Positions 1 to 11,159 of a DNA stretch of 64,000 nucleotides are shown here, piece after piece. How positions within the stretch are numbered: position 1 is the first letter of the stretch; the number at the start of each line of letters is the position of its first letter. The notes under the pieces are model-generated. The model searched no databases. It was given only the letters and a program-made list of their open reading frames with translations, and was not told where the DNA came from. The translations under genes and the position numbers were made by a program. Source of the stretch: Panorpa germanica. Lineage: Eukaryota; Arthropoda; Insecta; Mecoptera; Panorpidae. The DNA lies in contig OY783206.1 in NCBI GenBank assembly GCA_963678705.1, positions 13,899,807 to 13,963,806 on the forward strand. Reading direction: 5' to 3'.

Positions 1-364
1 TATCTCGTCAACTATAATTGAGTAAAATTTTGTTAGATAGAGGTTTTATGTCACCAATATAAATATTACAGTGCTTTTATTTTATTAAGAAATGAACCTT
101 ATGTATATAAGATATTATATTATGAATTCTAAACTTCCTAAACTTCTACCAGAACCAAAAACAAAAAGCCTCCTAATTTAAAAGCCTTCAAAATTTTCCT
201 AATATCTACAAGAAAAGAAATGGTTTTGCACATTTAAAAAGATTTAAATAGTTTCAGTCTGCCTTCTTCTAGTTATTTCTGCCATTCATCTGTTCCCTTC
301 CTTGCCCCCTTTTAAGAGTTGCCCAATATTCATCTCACTCCCTACTTTTTCCCTACAATCAAAC

Positions 365-612
365 TTAATCCAGTGTTTCGTCCTCCATTCCGCACACTCT
401 ACACATTCTTTCCTCTCTACTTTCTCAATATCTGTTTCCTTTTTCCTCATTTCCCAATCTAAACCTTGTTGTCCTTCTTATGTTTTTTATGTCTTTTTCT
501 ATTAAGTACTGAGGTATATTACTTTCCCAAATCCTTTTATATCTTGTATTGTAATTGCTTTTCTCTGCCTCCTCGATCGCCATTCCATTCCTTTCAAAAT
601 ACTCCAAATATC
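365..612 (-). pseudogene. LINE ORF2 C-terminal relic (R1-like, zinc-cluster tail)
   Basis: On the minus strand this reads a basic, charged protein tail containing TRFRLGNEEKGNRY. A TGA stop (425-427) follows, and then, in the same frame, a cysteine cluster of the form C-R-V-C (about 389-403) before another stop at 365-367. The combination FRLGNE plus a CxxC cluster is typical of the C-terminal end of R1/I-type insect non-LTR retrotransposon polyproteins. The TGA probably replaces a tryptophan codon. No reverse transcriptase domain remains, so the copy is 5'-truncated and dead. The higher-coordinate edge is a different repeat end (613-650), so the open frame to 655 is chimeric. A second relic of the same type lies at 30865-31225. 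Confidence 0.55.
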
Positions 613-650
613 TCTGGTCAGTGTTATCAACTAAAGAAATATAATTTATT
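613..650 (+). repeat. Terminal module of dispersed repeat family A
   Basis: The sequence ctggtcagtgttatcaacta followed by aagaaatataattt recurs at 48888-48930 and 62610-62646, and inverted at 38694-38735. In those places it sits at the end of a longer repeat (family A). Here only the tip is present, next to a LINE relic. It behaves like one terminus of a mobile element, whose class I cannot name. Confidence 0.5.
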
Positions 651-655
651 TGCAT

Positions 656-1796
656 GTATATCTGTCATAAAATTTTAATTTTAATTTTTATCTTTAAATA
701 CAATTCAAAATAAGGCTCCGCAGTAAGTTATTAACATTAGATTAATTTTAGAAAACCGTTTTTGGCGGCACAGTGGCCGGAAGCGTCTATGCTTGTTGGT
801 TTAAGTTCGATATATAGTTTCACCCTATAATACACATTATTGTCTACAGAAAATCTACTAAGATTTGCAAAAAATATACAACCTGAAAAATAAACATAAA
901 ACCAAAAGACAAAAGACTACAAAAGATGACTCGATAAAGATTTTGACAGGCGGTATAATCAGGAAGGCATAAAAGGTCTAGTTAAAATCGCTGTGATAAA
1001 ATAATGTTTCTATTTTGTATTTTGACGGGATAATTAAACTTTTATAATATAATATTATATCAAAAAAAAAATATTTTTATCAAAATTTGGCATTTTAAGC
1101 CCACCACAAGCTATTTGAAATTCGTGCGTCGTGCAGACCCTTACAAGATCCTTTAGTTACAAACATTACAATAATACTCGTATAATGAAAAAGCTGAATT
1201 ATAAATATTAGATATAAAACGTTACTTAATTTTAATGGAATCTTTTCAATGATATTTTAGGTTCTATTTATTTTACATTTATTTCTGTTTACTCTTTGAG
1301 TAAAATCAAATAGTCTCTCCTTGCTTCCCCTTTGGTTTTTGGCTGGGTTTTGTGCTGGTGGTTTAAAGTGTCTTTTGAGCAGCTTTTGAGTCTAGACACT
1401 AACTTATAGCGAGTTGCGTATTATAAGGTATTAAGTGCCATCAGCCGCCAATAACGTTACAACAGAGGCGCATCGGGATACAGTAAGGGGTGTTCTAATC
1501 ACGACGAGTTGTGTTGTAATTTTTCACTAAAATCATATACGAGGGTCAGTCAAATAGAAGCCGGAATGTTTTAATATAGATTAAGTAGTGACTAGACGAT
1601 GTCCTGTCCAAATTTCAATTCAATTTTTTCGTCAGTATTTAGTCACTTTTGTCACTAAATATCTATATAGCTTATTTTGAGTGCATCAACTTTTAATGGT
1701 TATTGCAATGGTTATGGTTATTACATTTTCAAACATTTCATAATACATAATTCTTACAATTTATAATTCATATTTCTCAGTTTTTACCATTCTATT
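656..1796. other. Gene-free AT-rich DNA with a mariner-like terminus
   Basis: No coding sequence is recognisable. The motif cgagggtcagtcaaatagaa at about 1540 continues into gccggaat. It resembles cgagggtcattcaaatttaa followed by ccggaat at about 58559. Both look like one terminal inverted repeat of a mariner-type element whose partner end is missing. Confidence 0.3.
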
Positions 1797-2090
1797 TTAA
1801 ACTCTTCTATCGTTGCTTCCTTCAATCTCATCATCCATCTTCCTATATTCCTTTCCTTGTTTCTTTATGGGTTCATTCGTTTTCACTTTAACAACAACCG
1901 CATTACGATCTGATACAGAATTCGCTTCCACAGCGATGTCTTTCATTGCATTTCTTTCCCTCTTTGAAATGTATAATCCGTCCATTTGCAAATTAAGTCC
2001 TTCCAGTGCACAACTTCCATTATTTTCCATATCCATACCCTTTATAAAGCTGTCTTCTTTTCTGTTGCTCTTGTAATTCTTTCTATTTTC
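1797..2090 (-). pseudogene. Unrecognised lysine/asparagine-rich open stretch
   Basis: The minus strand stays open for about 97 codons: a K/N/R-rich start upstream of the first methionine, then a segment with KRERNAMKDI and VKVKTNEPIKKQ. The composition (charged, no hydrophobic core, no signal peptide) is like LINE ORF1/gag-type proteins elsewhere in the window, such as that at 45 kb. I see no diagnostic motif, so the family is not established. It could be a chance frame in A-rich DNA. Confidence 0.2.
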
Positions 2091-3924
2091 TAAAATATCA
2101 TTTTTTTTCTTTTATATATTCTTTGTGACCATATTTCCATATTTATGATTATGTTAGCACATAACCAATTAAATTTGTTTCCAACCAAACCCAGTATATA
2201 TAATTCTGTCCTGGAAATACAGATCTTTTTTTAAAGATCAATTTTGTTTTAGATATATCTATATTTCTTCTATTCTATCAAGCTATTTTAACGAACTTGT
2301 AAAGAGTTTATATAGATACATTCTTTGTTCTACACTAATCATCCTAAATGTCTTAACATATTCTTTAAAGAATCTTAGGGCGGCGTGAAAGAATCTTTAC
2401 GTTTTCTTAACAAAATCCTACTAGGGTATTTTTAATTACTGATGACTTAAAATTATGTACATAATATTTTATATCGGTATACTAAAGAAATATTTATAAT
2501 AATCTTATATTTAGATTTTATGATTTCTGTAAACACAACATTTCTTATTCACAATCTTAAAAGCTCAAGACTTTCCTTGTGTTCACATAAAATTTATATT
2601 TTCATTCTTATCAATCGACATAGAGCTTTAGCAGTCTTGACTATTTCTTTAAATAAATAAGAATTCAGTGCTGAACTTTTGCATTGAATATAGACCGTAT
2701 TATGTATATTCCCAAAGCTCCTCTGAACTTTTAGACTTTACAACGTGTTGCACAACATCCTGTACGTCTGTCATTAAGAATTCATTAAATTATAAACAAT
2801 TTAAAGCTTTACGATGTAGAACTGCCAATAGTTACTCGAAGCTTTCAAAAGCTCATTTTACAACAAGCTTTTCTGTTTTCCTTATTGTATGTAGTTCTTG
2901 TCTTAGACGCTACTGTCTCGACAGTCGTTGTCGACAGTTGGCAGTCAACTACAACGGCTGGAAGACTTTTGGCCGCATATTTCTGTAGGGTTTGAATTTC
3001 TCTTTCTCTCAAAGGCAACTCGTACTTGTTTTCGAGCTACAGCTATAGCTACTGCTGTATGCAGAGCTTGAAGCTACAGAAACACAGCCAAAGGAAACTT
3101 CGCTGCTATTGTTTTGTTTTACAACTTATTGTTGCACATATCACAACGTATATCTTGCGTTTAGAACAACACATTGCGAGACGAGCGAATTAAAGAGAAC
3201 ATTTGAATTTAATTAAATAATTATTACTTATTAATGTTAGCGATATCTTTATGATCTGTTTGTGAAAAAGCATGTATTATTCATATTTATATATCAATAT
3301 CTTGCTTTTATTTTAATTAATGTTAGATTTAAGATTTCTTTGTCTCAATTCATTTATATTTTATACCTATTTGATTTATACACACTGCTCTCTGTGGACA
3401 AACGATAATATTTCTTATATAAACATCTTCAGTCCCACGACCTGCGTCAATTGGTTTTCGACACTATGCGTTAGTTCCAAATTCATTCTTATCGCTTCAA
3501 ACTTTAAACCTACAGGACGCTTAACCTTTTGGTGCATATACAAACAATAATAAATGCACTAATTTTTATTTATAACCTAAACCGCGAGTTACATTTACCT
3601 AGTGTCTTAACTAATATTCTTATTAACTAAAATATAAAATCGATCATTATGTAATTCAATAGTGTAGTTTAAAATAAATTGAGTATAGAAAAGTTCTGAT
3701 GTTTTGCTGTGTCTTTCCATGTTAATAAAAAATTGTTATTAAGTAATTAATAGCTAAAAGGTCTTTTGCAATTAAATTGTGCGCCCACTAAGTTATCGAA
3801 TGGAACTGAGCAACTTTGTTGTTTGAGAATTTGAAAACCGCCGACAGATCACAGATACGCCTTAGCCAGCTTATAGATCTCTATAAGATCCATCCTCCGC
3901 ACCAATTAGGGGTTTTAAAAAATT
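2091..3924. other. Gene-free DNA
   Basis: No gene is recognised. The GC-richer patch at about 2880-3060 is open on the minus strand for about 60 codons without a methionine, reading a segment with KSLPAVVVDCQLSTTTVE. It has no clear splice sites or family match. Confidence 0.3.
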
Positions 3925-4140
3925 AACTATTATTATTATATATTAATTGTGTATGCCTTTCGGCTTTACAATCTACAGTATTATATTTCTAATACATTTC
4001 ATTCCTATATACATTCCAAACTTAAAACTAAACTTAAAATAAACTTAAAATCTTCTCGACTTTTACTACTTCCAAAAGTGCTTTCTGCTTCTTCTTCTTT
4101 TGGCCCTCTCTACTAAATGGAAGGGTGTTAATTTTCTTAG
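3925..4140 (-). repeat. LINE 3' tail copy 1 (minus orientation)
   Basis: This shares with 51862-52330 the blocks attaattgtgt, ggctttacaatctaca, ctaatacatttcat, and cttccaaaag followed by a cttcttctt run. Read on the minus strand it ends in a TAA/ATA microsatellite (about 3925-3945), as non-LTR retrotransposon 3' ends often do. It is interpreted as a heavily 5'-truncated LINE 3' UTR. The class is inferred from the tail only. Confidence 0.45.
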
Positions 4141-6140
4141 TTTCTAAATTTGTTCATTATATGTATAAACATCTTTATTAAAGCTAATGTTTTATTATGC
4201 CTAGTGCCTATCAGTGTCTAGTTTGCTATCTAGTATGCTAATTTATTCTACCATTTGGAGCTATAGACACAATTTGGAATTTGAACTTAGTTTAAAAAGT
4301 CAAGTGTTTGGACATCATTGAATGATGGTATACCTAAAACTATTCCTTTTAATTCGATTTTGGCTTGTTCAACCTTTATTTAATATGTATAGTTAAAAAA
4401 ATAAATTAATATTGCAGTAGTTTTGCTGGATGCTCAAAAATCACTAATTGTCGAACACATTTAATAATGTTTTACTCATTTATAAAACAAAAATTTTGTG
4501 AATGGTATAAGCACACCTTAATACAGTCATTACTAATCCATCCCTCCCCTCTACCCCACTCCCTTACTTCTCTTAACGTAGGGTTGTTAAAAACGCTGTC
4601 ATGTTCGTATTACTAAATGGTTTAAATAAAAACCTGAATGACTCATCAACCTAGATAGAACATCCATTTTACTTTATGCAAGTAACATGTTTTAATTTCC
4701 TTACATTCACTAATTCGTTAAGTAACTATAATTTTAATTTTGATTGATGTGTCCCTTAGCGTTTTCCTATTTTAAATTCATTAATAATTGTTGAACATTA
4801 CATAATGTCACCGCTAAGAGCGCTGTAGTTCCACTTGTAGTGTCACTGTTAGAATAGTTCATGTTAGGTCGTGTAAGAGGTGGGTGTATTGTGGGTGTAT
4901 TGTCACTATTCGTTGCTAACTTTAGGGCATTGTAAGCGCCTCTGACGGTTAAATTTTGAAGTAAAACAAAACATATTTTAATGACAGAATTACGGACATG
5001 CATATTGTATATACGAGTATTTCAACATTAATTTAAATTTAGAGTAAAGTTTATTAGGTCGTGTTTTGGTTGCTTGATCCCGAATTGTAGGAGAAGGACA
5101 ATGAAAGCTTTCTACTGGTTTGTTTGGTTCTGCGTATAGGTCAGGGATTCTCAAGGAGCGGTCAGAAACTGGTCAGAAACCGGTTAGAAACCTGTTCAAC
5201 CAGTTCGACCGCTCTAGTGCAGATTCTGCTGATTTACATCTCTGTTCTATTTTAAAAAATTATTTCTTCTTAGAAGTTTGAGAAACCGTTGAACATATTC
5301 ACAAAGCTAAACCTACCACTGCTCTAAATTACTATAATTAATAATAAAGATGGTTTTCTGTGTAAATTAAAGTCGTTACATACATAGAGTGGGTGACTAG
5401 TCCCACTACCACCCTCTACCTCTATCCCGTTCCCCTATTCTCCTCTCTCACGATGATGCAAGAAGTCTTAAGTAAAATCTGTCAAGATTAAATGTGAGAT
5501 GCGGAGACTGCCGCGAGTATTCCACGGGATTCAACGGGATTCCGAGAAATAAGTCTCTTCATTTTGTAATGGAAGACTTGTTCCGTTCAGATTGCTTAGC
5601 GTACGAGGATAAACATGAAAATATTTGAAATATATCAACAATATTTGTCTTATGAAATGCAATTTACGGGGAAAATAAATATGAAGGCTGCCAGTGCCGC
5701 GTTTTGAACTAAGCGCTTACCCGACTAAAATATTTGTTGTAAACCCAGTTGGGATGCAACGCAAAACAATAAAGGGTCCCAAGCCAGGTCCGGGTTAACC
5801 GAGCCAGGTCCTAACAAAGCGATTCAAAGTGAAAAAAATATTTTTTTGAGAACTCTGCCCATTACTAACATCTTTACAACAAATATTATTTTAGACAGCT
5901 ATACATCGGCAGCTAATGACAAATACACCTGATTGGATGTAGTGTTATCAAGTCCTCGACGTATCAAATAATCAATAATCCAATAATCAATTTATCCGCA
6001 CTTTAACTAATTAGTTGTAACCATTCCATAAGTTCTCAAATGTTTTCTTTTTTAAATAATATAATTTTTAAATCTATGCAATAACAATTATAACAATTAA
6101 TAGTAAGAAGATATTTTTAAGTTTATATGTTCGCAAAGTA
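4141..6140. other. Gene-free DNA with short repeats
   Basis: No coding sequence is recognised. Pyrimidine-rich islands occur at about 4543-4575 and 5399-5450. A threefold 11-bp repeat (ggtcagaaact-like) lies at about 5159-5192, next to cagggattctcaagg, which resembles a hAT end without an obvious partner. The stretch at 5765-5815 carries a repeated agccaggtcc motif of unknown nature. Confidence 0.3.
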
Positions 6141-6570
6141 TCATTCCCACTCATTGCTTTAATTTAATTTTGTATTTAATTTAAATTGTTTAGCATATGA
6201 CAATACGCGTAGTCATTCACAGTACTATTTTTAATTTAAATAATTTTTTAAATTTTCTTAGTTTTTTAGAACCTTACAAGGTCCAATGGTTTAAATTAAA
6301 AATATTAAATTAAGAAAACTATATTATATTATAACCTCCAAAATATGACAATCTGTCAAAATGCAGTAGGATTTATATTTAAAAGAAGTTCAATGTCAGT
6401 TTGTCAAAAATAAAGAAATAAAAACAATTTCTATTACTAATTGTTATTAAAAACAGCAATTTTAATTATTTCACATTCAATTTTGTTTAACTGTCGAACT
6501 GTCAAAATGTATATTACTAAAGACGCATGCGCACCAACTAAATTTACTAAACTTAAATTAACTTTTACAC
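6141..6570. repeat. MITE family D copy 1
   Basis: This is homologous to 54212-54673. It starts with tcattcccactcattg, then ttttgtatttaa, a tatgacaatacgcgtagtca block, acctccaaaatatgacaatc, and actaaatttactaaac near the end. In the second copy the ends are clear inverted repeats (tcattctcactcactg at the left, cagtgagtgggaatga at the right). Here the right terminus has decayed. Non-coding. Confidence 0.5.
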
Positions 6571-6927
6571 AGTTATTACTCTGAGTTACATTACTCTATT
6601 AATTTTTACATTGGGTTATCCCAGTCGGGTCCCCATTAGGTCCAAATGGAGTTAGCCTTGCTGGGCATGCCACAATGGGATCCAATAGGGTCCACACATA
6701 CGTTAAGGGCAATGGCAATAAAATTTCTAGTCGGTTGGGGCACCTGAAGAGCCCCGAGAAAAAAATAAAAGCGGTTTGATATACTCATAAGATAATTCAA
6801 TTGATTTTGTTTTTATTTGGTGTAAAATCATATCCCTCTCAGTCCTTGTAGACCATGGAGCTTCCATACAACCAGGCTTTATCCACAAGCTTTGAGGATA
6901 TTTTCGATTTAGAAATCTTCTTCTTTA

Positions 6928-7254
6928 TCTTAATATATATAAATTACGTGTCACGTTGTTTGTCCGTGTTTGTTCCCAATGGACTCCTAAACTACTTAAC
7001 CGATTTTAATCAAATTTGTACACCGGGTGCAGTTTGATCCAACTTGAAAGATAGGATAGCTTACATCTCAATTTATGATTAATTATTATGATTTATTATT
7101 AATTATCTGATTTTAAAAGATGGCGACATCTGTTGATAAATAGATTGAGTAAATATTCTGTTTGACTAGATTGAGTAAATATTCAATAGATGGCGCTATG
7201 TAATGTAATATGACAAAAACGTTAGTCACAGCAACGCGTGGCCGGGACAGCTAG
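6928..7254 (+). mobile_element. Short non-autonomous Helitron
   Basis: The element begins TC (tcttaatatatataaattac, 6928) after a host A. It ends CTAG (7251-7254) before a host T, which is the canonical A|T Helitron insertion. Just inside the 3' end is the near-palindrome gcaacgcgtggc, followed by cgggacag and CTAG: the hairpin plus CTRR arrangement that defines Helitron 3' ends. It is 327 bp with no coding capacity; the small open frame at 6855-7037 crosses the left boundary and is not a gene. It must have been moved by a helper Helitron. Confidence 0.85.
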
Positions 7255-7255
7255 T

Positions 7256-7480
7256 ACACATATAAAACTTAGCCTGCGTATGTTTGTGTTCACAAAACTC
7301 GAAAAGTAGTCGTTCGATTGCTTTGAAATTTTGACACAACGTTGCATTCGAATACACGTGTGTTTTCGAAAATCGAATTCATTTCTTTCGTTTCTTTCCC
7401 GTTGATCGTCGTCTGTGTGAGTGTGTCTTTTATTTACTTTCTCATTCATTTCATACCAGACTGCTCCATAGCGAAGCTAG
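7256..7480 (+). mobile_element. Second Helitron remnant, family C copy 1
   Basis: It starts within a catataaaac block and ends gcgaag then CTAG (7477-7480) followed by T. Internal blocks include gcctgcgtatgtttgtgttc and gatcgtcgtctgtgtgagtg. A second copy at 26453-27050 is interrupted by another transposon. The 3' CTAG|T favours a Helitron. It abuts the previous Helitron directly, so its own 5' end was probably cut when that element inserted. Confidence 0.6.
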
Positions 7481-8592
7481 TAGAATATGTCGTAAATTTG
7501 ATTTTATTGTAAAAGGCCGTCCGTTCTCCTTTTTTGTTAATTTATTCATATCCCAGTCATTTTCTGCTGCCCTTTCCTATACCTATTTAAGATATTGATG
7601 CACCCTCTTATACTTATTACACCGACTTTGTAAAAAACTGCATCTTCCCAAAACCTTCATCTATATTTATAAAACTGCGCCGTATTTTCAAACACCTGCT
7701 TGTAATTATGATAAATAATATATAAACTAGGTACATCTTAATGCACTTACATCTGACATCCCCTATTTAATCAACCCCCTTCTCTTCCCCACTGTCTCAT
7801 TCCCCCAATCTTGTTACTTCACTATCGTCACTGATATTTCATTCGATTGCATTAGAGCGCTCCTCTACAGAAGTTTAAATGTATTTTTCATTACACTTGT
7901 GCCTTTAGGGACCCTTGTACTATTTTATAGAGGGGCTTTGAATTAAGATGGGACCTTTAAGGAACCCCAAAGGTATATTTTTTTGACATTGGATATCAAT
8001 GATTCAAATAGTACTGTTTTTATTTTAGTTTTATAGTAAATAACTTGTAGTGTAGAGTTAAGGGTAGTTTCGAAATTGTTTGATGAATTCTAGATCGCTC
8101 ACTGAAGAAGTCTGTAATATTTAACAAGTACTCTGTGTTGAAATGACAGTGTAATTTATTAAACAACCTGCTTTGTGTGTGGAACAAAAACGTTACTTTT
8201 ATAGTAAAAGATTGTATATGAGTAAAAATATATACACCCAACATTTCCATAAACAATTTAATATCTTTATTTTAAATATGTTTATAAGTTGCAAATTATG
8301 TATTGTAAATGTTTATAGCATAAATATATAGATTGTTGTAAGTGCTAACTTTTGAAAGTTGATACACTCAAATAAATATTAAAAGAGAAAAGACATTTTT
8401 ATTCATAAGTTATCGTTTCATAGACATGAATGTACTAAATTTGTTAAACCTTTATTGTCAATTCGATTATTCAACAATACCACATTCATATAAACTCTAC
8501 TAAACTCATAGCATAGAGATAACAAAACATATTTATCATATTCTTTTACCGACTGCTGTTTGGAAAAAAGCAAAATCATTTGAAGAGTAGTT
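7481..8592. other. Gene-free DNA
   Basis: Only AT-rich sequence and a pyrimidine-rich island (about 7757-7810) are visible. No family is recognised. Confidence 0.3.
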
Positions 8593-8656
8593 TAAGAAGG
8601 GCGAAAAAAGGACCGTGGTCCTAGGAAACCCGTGAATTATTATTAAAAAAAAAAAA
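8593..8656 (+). repeat. LINE 3' tail with poly-A
   Basis: The order agggcgaaaaaaggac, cgtggtcctaggaaacccg, tgaattattatt and an A-run matches the 3' UTR of the LINE inserted at 38929-40001 (ggggcgataaaaggctacg, tgcctagaaagcccgag, aaattatatt, A-run). It is therefore a very short, 5'-truncated relative of that retrotransposon. The conserved part can fold as a small stem (ggac/gtcc-like), which in such elements can be the reverse transcriptase recognition structure. Confidence 0.5.
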
Positions 8657-8873
8657 TTGGAGAGTAGAAAGAAAATAATATTGCATTATCGTATAAACCA
8701 ATAAATTATTCTGTCTCTTATGAGTCACAGATCCAAATGTAAAGAATTGTTCTAACTTTTATTACTGAATTTATTATTCTTTTTATACAGACACAAAGCT
8801 GTGTGAACTGTAGAACTGATAAAAGATGATTGGATATCTTCTATCAACAAATGTAGCATGTCGCATGTTAGCG

Positions 8874-9225
8874 TCGCACTAACGTGGACAAAGCATTATA
8901 TAACACACAGCTCTTATGTCAAAAATCATCTCTTATGTCAACCGAGTCCGAATAACACTTGTTAAGCCATTGTTTTGCTTGAACGGCATTGTTTTCCATT
9001 AACAAGCAATGCTCTTATCAACAAACGAAATTAAAATTTTTCCATTGTTTTAAAAATTATAAAAGTAGCGTCACTAAAATCACTGTAACCTGTAAACTAA
9101 TGGTTTCAATGCCATGAAATTTTGACAAACATCGTTTGGAGTTCGGAGAATAAAGTACTATCTATAAATCACATGGATTTGTCAATAGTGGTGCCATCAA
9201 TGTCATCCTACGCAAAGTTATTGGC
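8874..9225 (-). pseudogene. Mariner-derived element with N-terminal transposase relic
   Basis: On the minus strand about 8937-9020 reads HCLLMENNAVQAKQWLNKC, the N-terminal helix-turn-helix start of mellifera-type mariner transposases. On its right side the block ctgtaacctgtaaactaatgg then tgccatgaaattttga matches the element at 36980-37829 (ctgtaactcgtaaactaatg, tgtcatgaaattttggcaca). The outer edge tgcgcaaag-like/attggcg also resembles that element's right terminus. The rest of the transposase, including the catalytic acids, is absent. This is an old MITE-like derivative of the same mariner. Confidence 0.5.
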
Positions 9226-9460
9226 GTTATACTGGAATTCTAAACTACATAACTCTAAAATCATTTGAATCGTTATTTTTAAGTTATCTGATATCGTTAC
9301 GTTAGCATTTAATCCCTAAAGGCAACAAGTACTTGCATTTCTAATGTTCTTGCCTATAGCAGAACGTTATTATATCGTTATTTGTGATATTTCGAATACA
9401 GCCTACAAATACACTGTACGTAAAAAACATAAGTGAAATTCTTGTGCTTTTTTGTGTCAG

Positions 9461-9588
9461 AATTTAACCAGAGTGAAATGAAAATAGAGGGCTGGCTGGA
9501 AAGGTCCGAGGCCTACTCGATAGTACGATGGAACACCCTTAGAAAGCACTTATCCCAAAACGAGACGACGTATTACGACATCCAATGA
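9461..9588 (+). other. Candidate host exon or short ORF after a strong splice acceptor
   Basis: A pyrimidine-rich acceptor (cttgtgcttttttgtgtcag, ending 9460) precedes a frame that stays open to a TGA at 9586. It reads FNQSEMKIEGWLERSEAYS, then SIVRWNTLRKHL. The segment is GC-richer than its surroundings. No consensus donor is obvious; weak ones are aaag|gtccga (about 9503) and others downstream. The product is not recognised. It may be an exon, a terminal exon or a transposon relic. Confidence 0.25.
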
Positions 9589-10106
9589 AATGGCACTTAT
9601 TACAATTTCAAGATCTACCCTTGCACCCTCTTGTACGTCCATCTACATAAACATCTGGCCCACTTTTACCCGCACTATCTCTCAATCCGTCTAGGATCAG
9701 ACTGAGGGAGGAAAGGGGGACCAAATAAACATATCTCTATCCACTTGACTGGTCAAAGCTGCATTTTGACAGGACCACGGAATAGTTCGTTCGTGTGTAG
9801 TATGTATATTAGCTAGTAGTAGGCTTGTCTCACACTGAAACTGACTACTTGCGTCGACTACTTTTTCAGGAGGAAAGAGAACTGTTGTGAAAGAAGTTAC
9901 AGTTTATACATTATGTTCATTTTATGGCTCATACTTATGCTGATCAAAGTGCCGCCTTCCTTTTATATGAGTGTTGTACAGTATTGGGATACCACACACA
10001 TGTTTTGTTTGATTTCATTGCCGCACGATTCACTTATTATACTCTGCTCGGAAATGACTGTCGGTTGTCGGAAATCGGGCCGGTGTAGTGAGTTTTAGAT
10101 ATTTAA

Positions 10107-10793
10107 GGTCTGTCTCAGTATGGCACCGTATTTAAGCGACGGCGTATTCGGACGTAAATCGGCGGATTGGATGAGCTACAAAGCAAACCGCCTATGTGTG
10201 TCACAGATGTCTGTAGTCGTGTATTAGGGGGTGTATTGGAGTTCTTTAGAACTTATATAATTTATCATGAGAGCAAACTTTAACTTTAATTTTTATCGAT
10301 ACACTACTGGTATTAAAGGGACTTTAGCATTTATTATATATCTGAGTTCTGGTTGGCGTGAATTTAATCTCTCTTTCTTGAATTCAAAGAATTAATTTTT
10401 CGGTGTCCATGATTCACTGAAATACAAACATAAACTGAAGCATGCTGAACATACTCGTCACAAGCGATGTCGCCGATAGATCCGAAAAGATCCGTATTGC
10501 AGCGAAAGAACAAGCGATCTTAGGTATCCCCTCCAGTCTGAGGCGGCTGTTTGCATTTACAAAGGTTCGGATAGGATATCGTTGTAGTAGTGGTAACTCT
10601 TGGTTAAAATTCGCCTTTATACGGTTCTAATGTGCAAGGTAGTGCCGCCCGTATTCGGACGGCTTTGTAGCTTGCAGTCTGAGAGGTCCAGAGAGTTTTC
10701 ATTACATTTACAGGGTTCGGATAGGTAAAGCGTAGTAGCCCGTATACGTCCGGCAAAAATTCGCTTAAATACGGTGCCACACTGAGACAGGCC
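10107..10793. mobile_element. MITE family E copy 1 (TAA target duplication)
   Basis: The terminal inverted repeats are about 31 bp: ggtctgtctcagtatggcac at the left, and the complement of gtgccacactgagacaggcc at the right. Both continue into a cgtatttaagcga block. The flanks are TAA on both sides (10104-10106 and 10794-10796), a 3-bp duplication of the PIF/Harbinger type. Internal motifs (cgtattcggacg, acatttacagggttcggata) are shared with copy 2 at 58970-59396. There is no transposase; the short frames inside are not genes. Confidence 0.8.
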
Positions 10794-11159
10794 TAAGACT
10801 CTCTCCCATTGCAACTGTTTTCTTACTACTTTTTCAGTAGGGTGTAGACGCATTAATACACCTTATCAAGAGTGAATGCTTCTATTTTAATGTTTATTAA
10901 TACACCACTGTATTTCATACCTCCTAGTCTGGTGCATACGTCTTGACATCAAAGTGCTACAAAGGGGTCTACCTTCATGTAGCAGAGATCCGAACAATCT
11001 TGCATGCATTCATATCCGTAAACAATGTGAGCAGTTCCAATACTATCGTTTGTATGTATAATTTAATTGAGGGGGAAATGATGAAAGGGGCAAACGATAC
11101 AGACGCAAATGACTTCGAATAGGGTACAGATGTGCAATGGTGTATTAATAAACATTAAG

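Noticed and set aside
2668-2988. 106-codon plus-strand frame near 2.7-3.0 kb
   Set aside because: Cysteine/serine-rich composition with no motif; a competing open frame exists on the minus strand and neither has splice or start support.
5145-5220. hAT terminus cagggattctcaagg with agaaac repeats
   Set aside because: No partner end or target duplication was found nearby.
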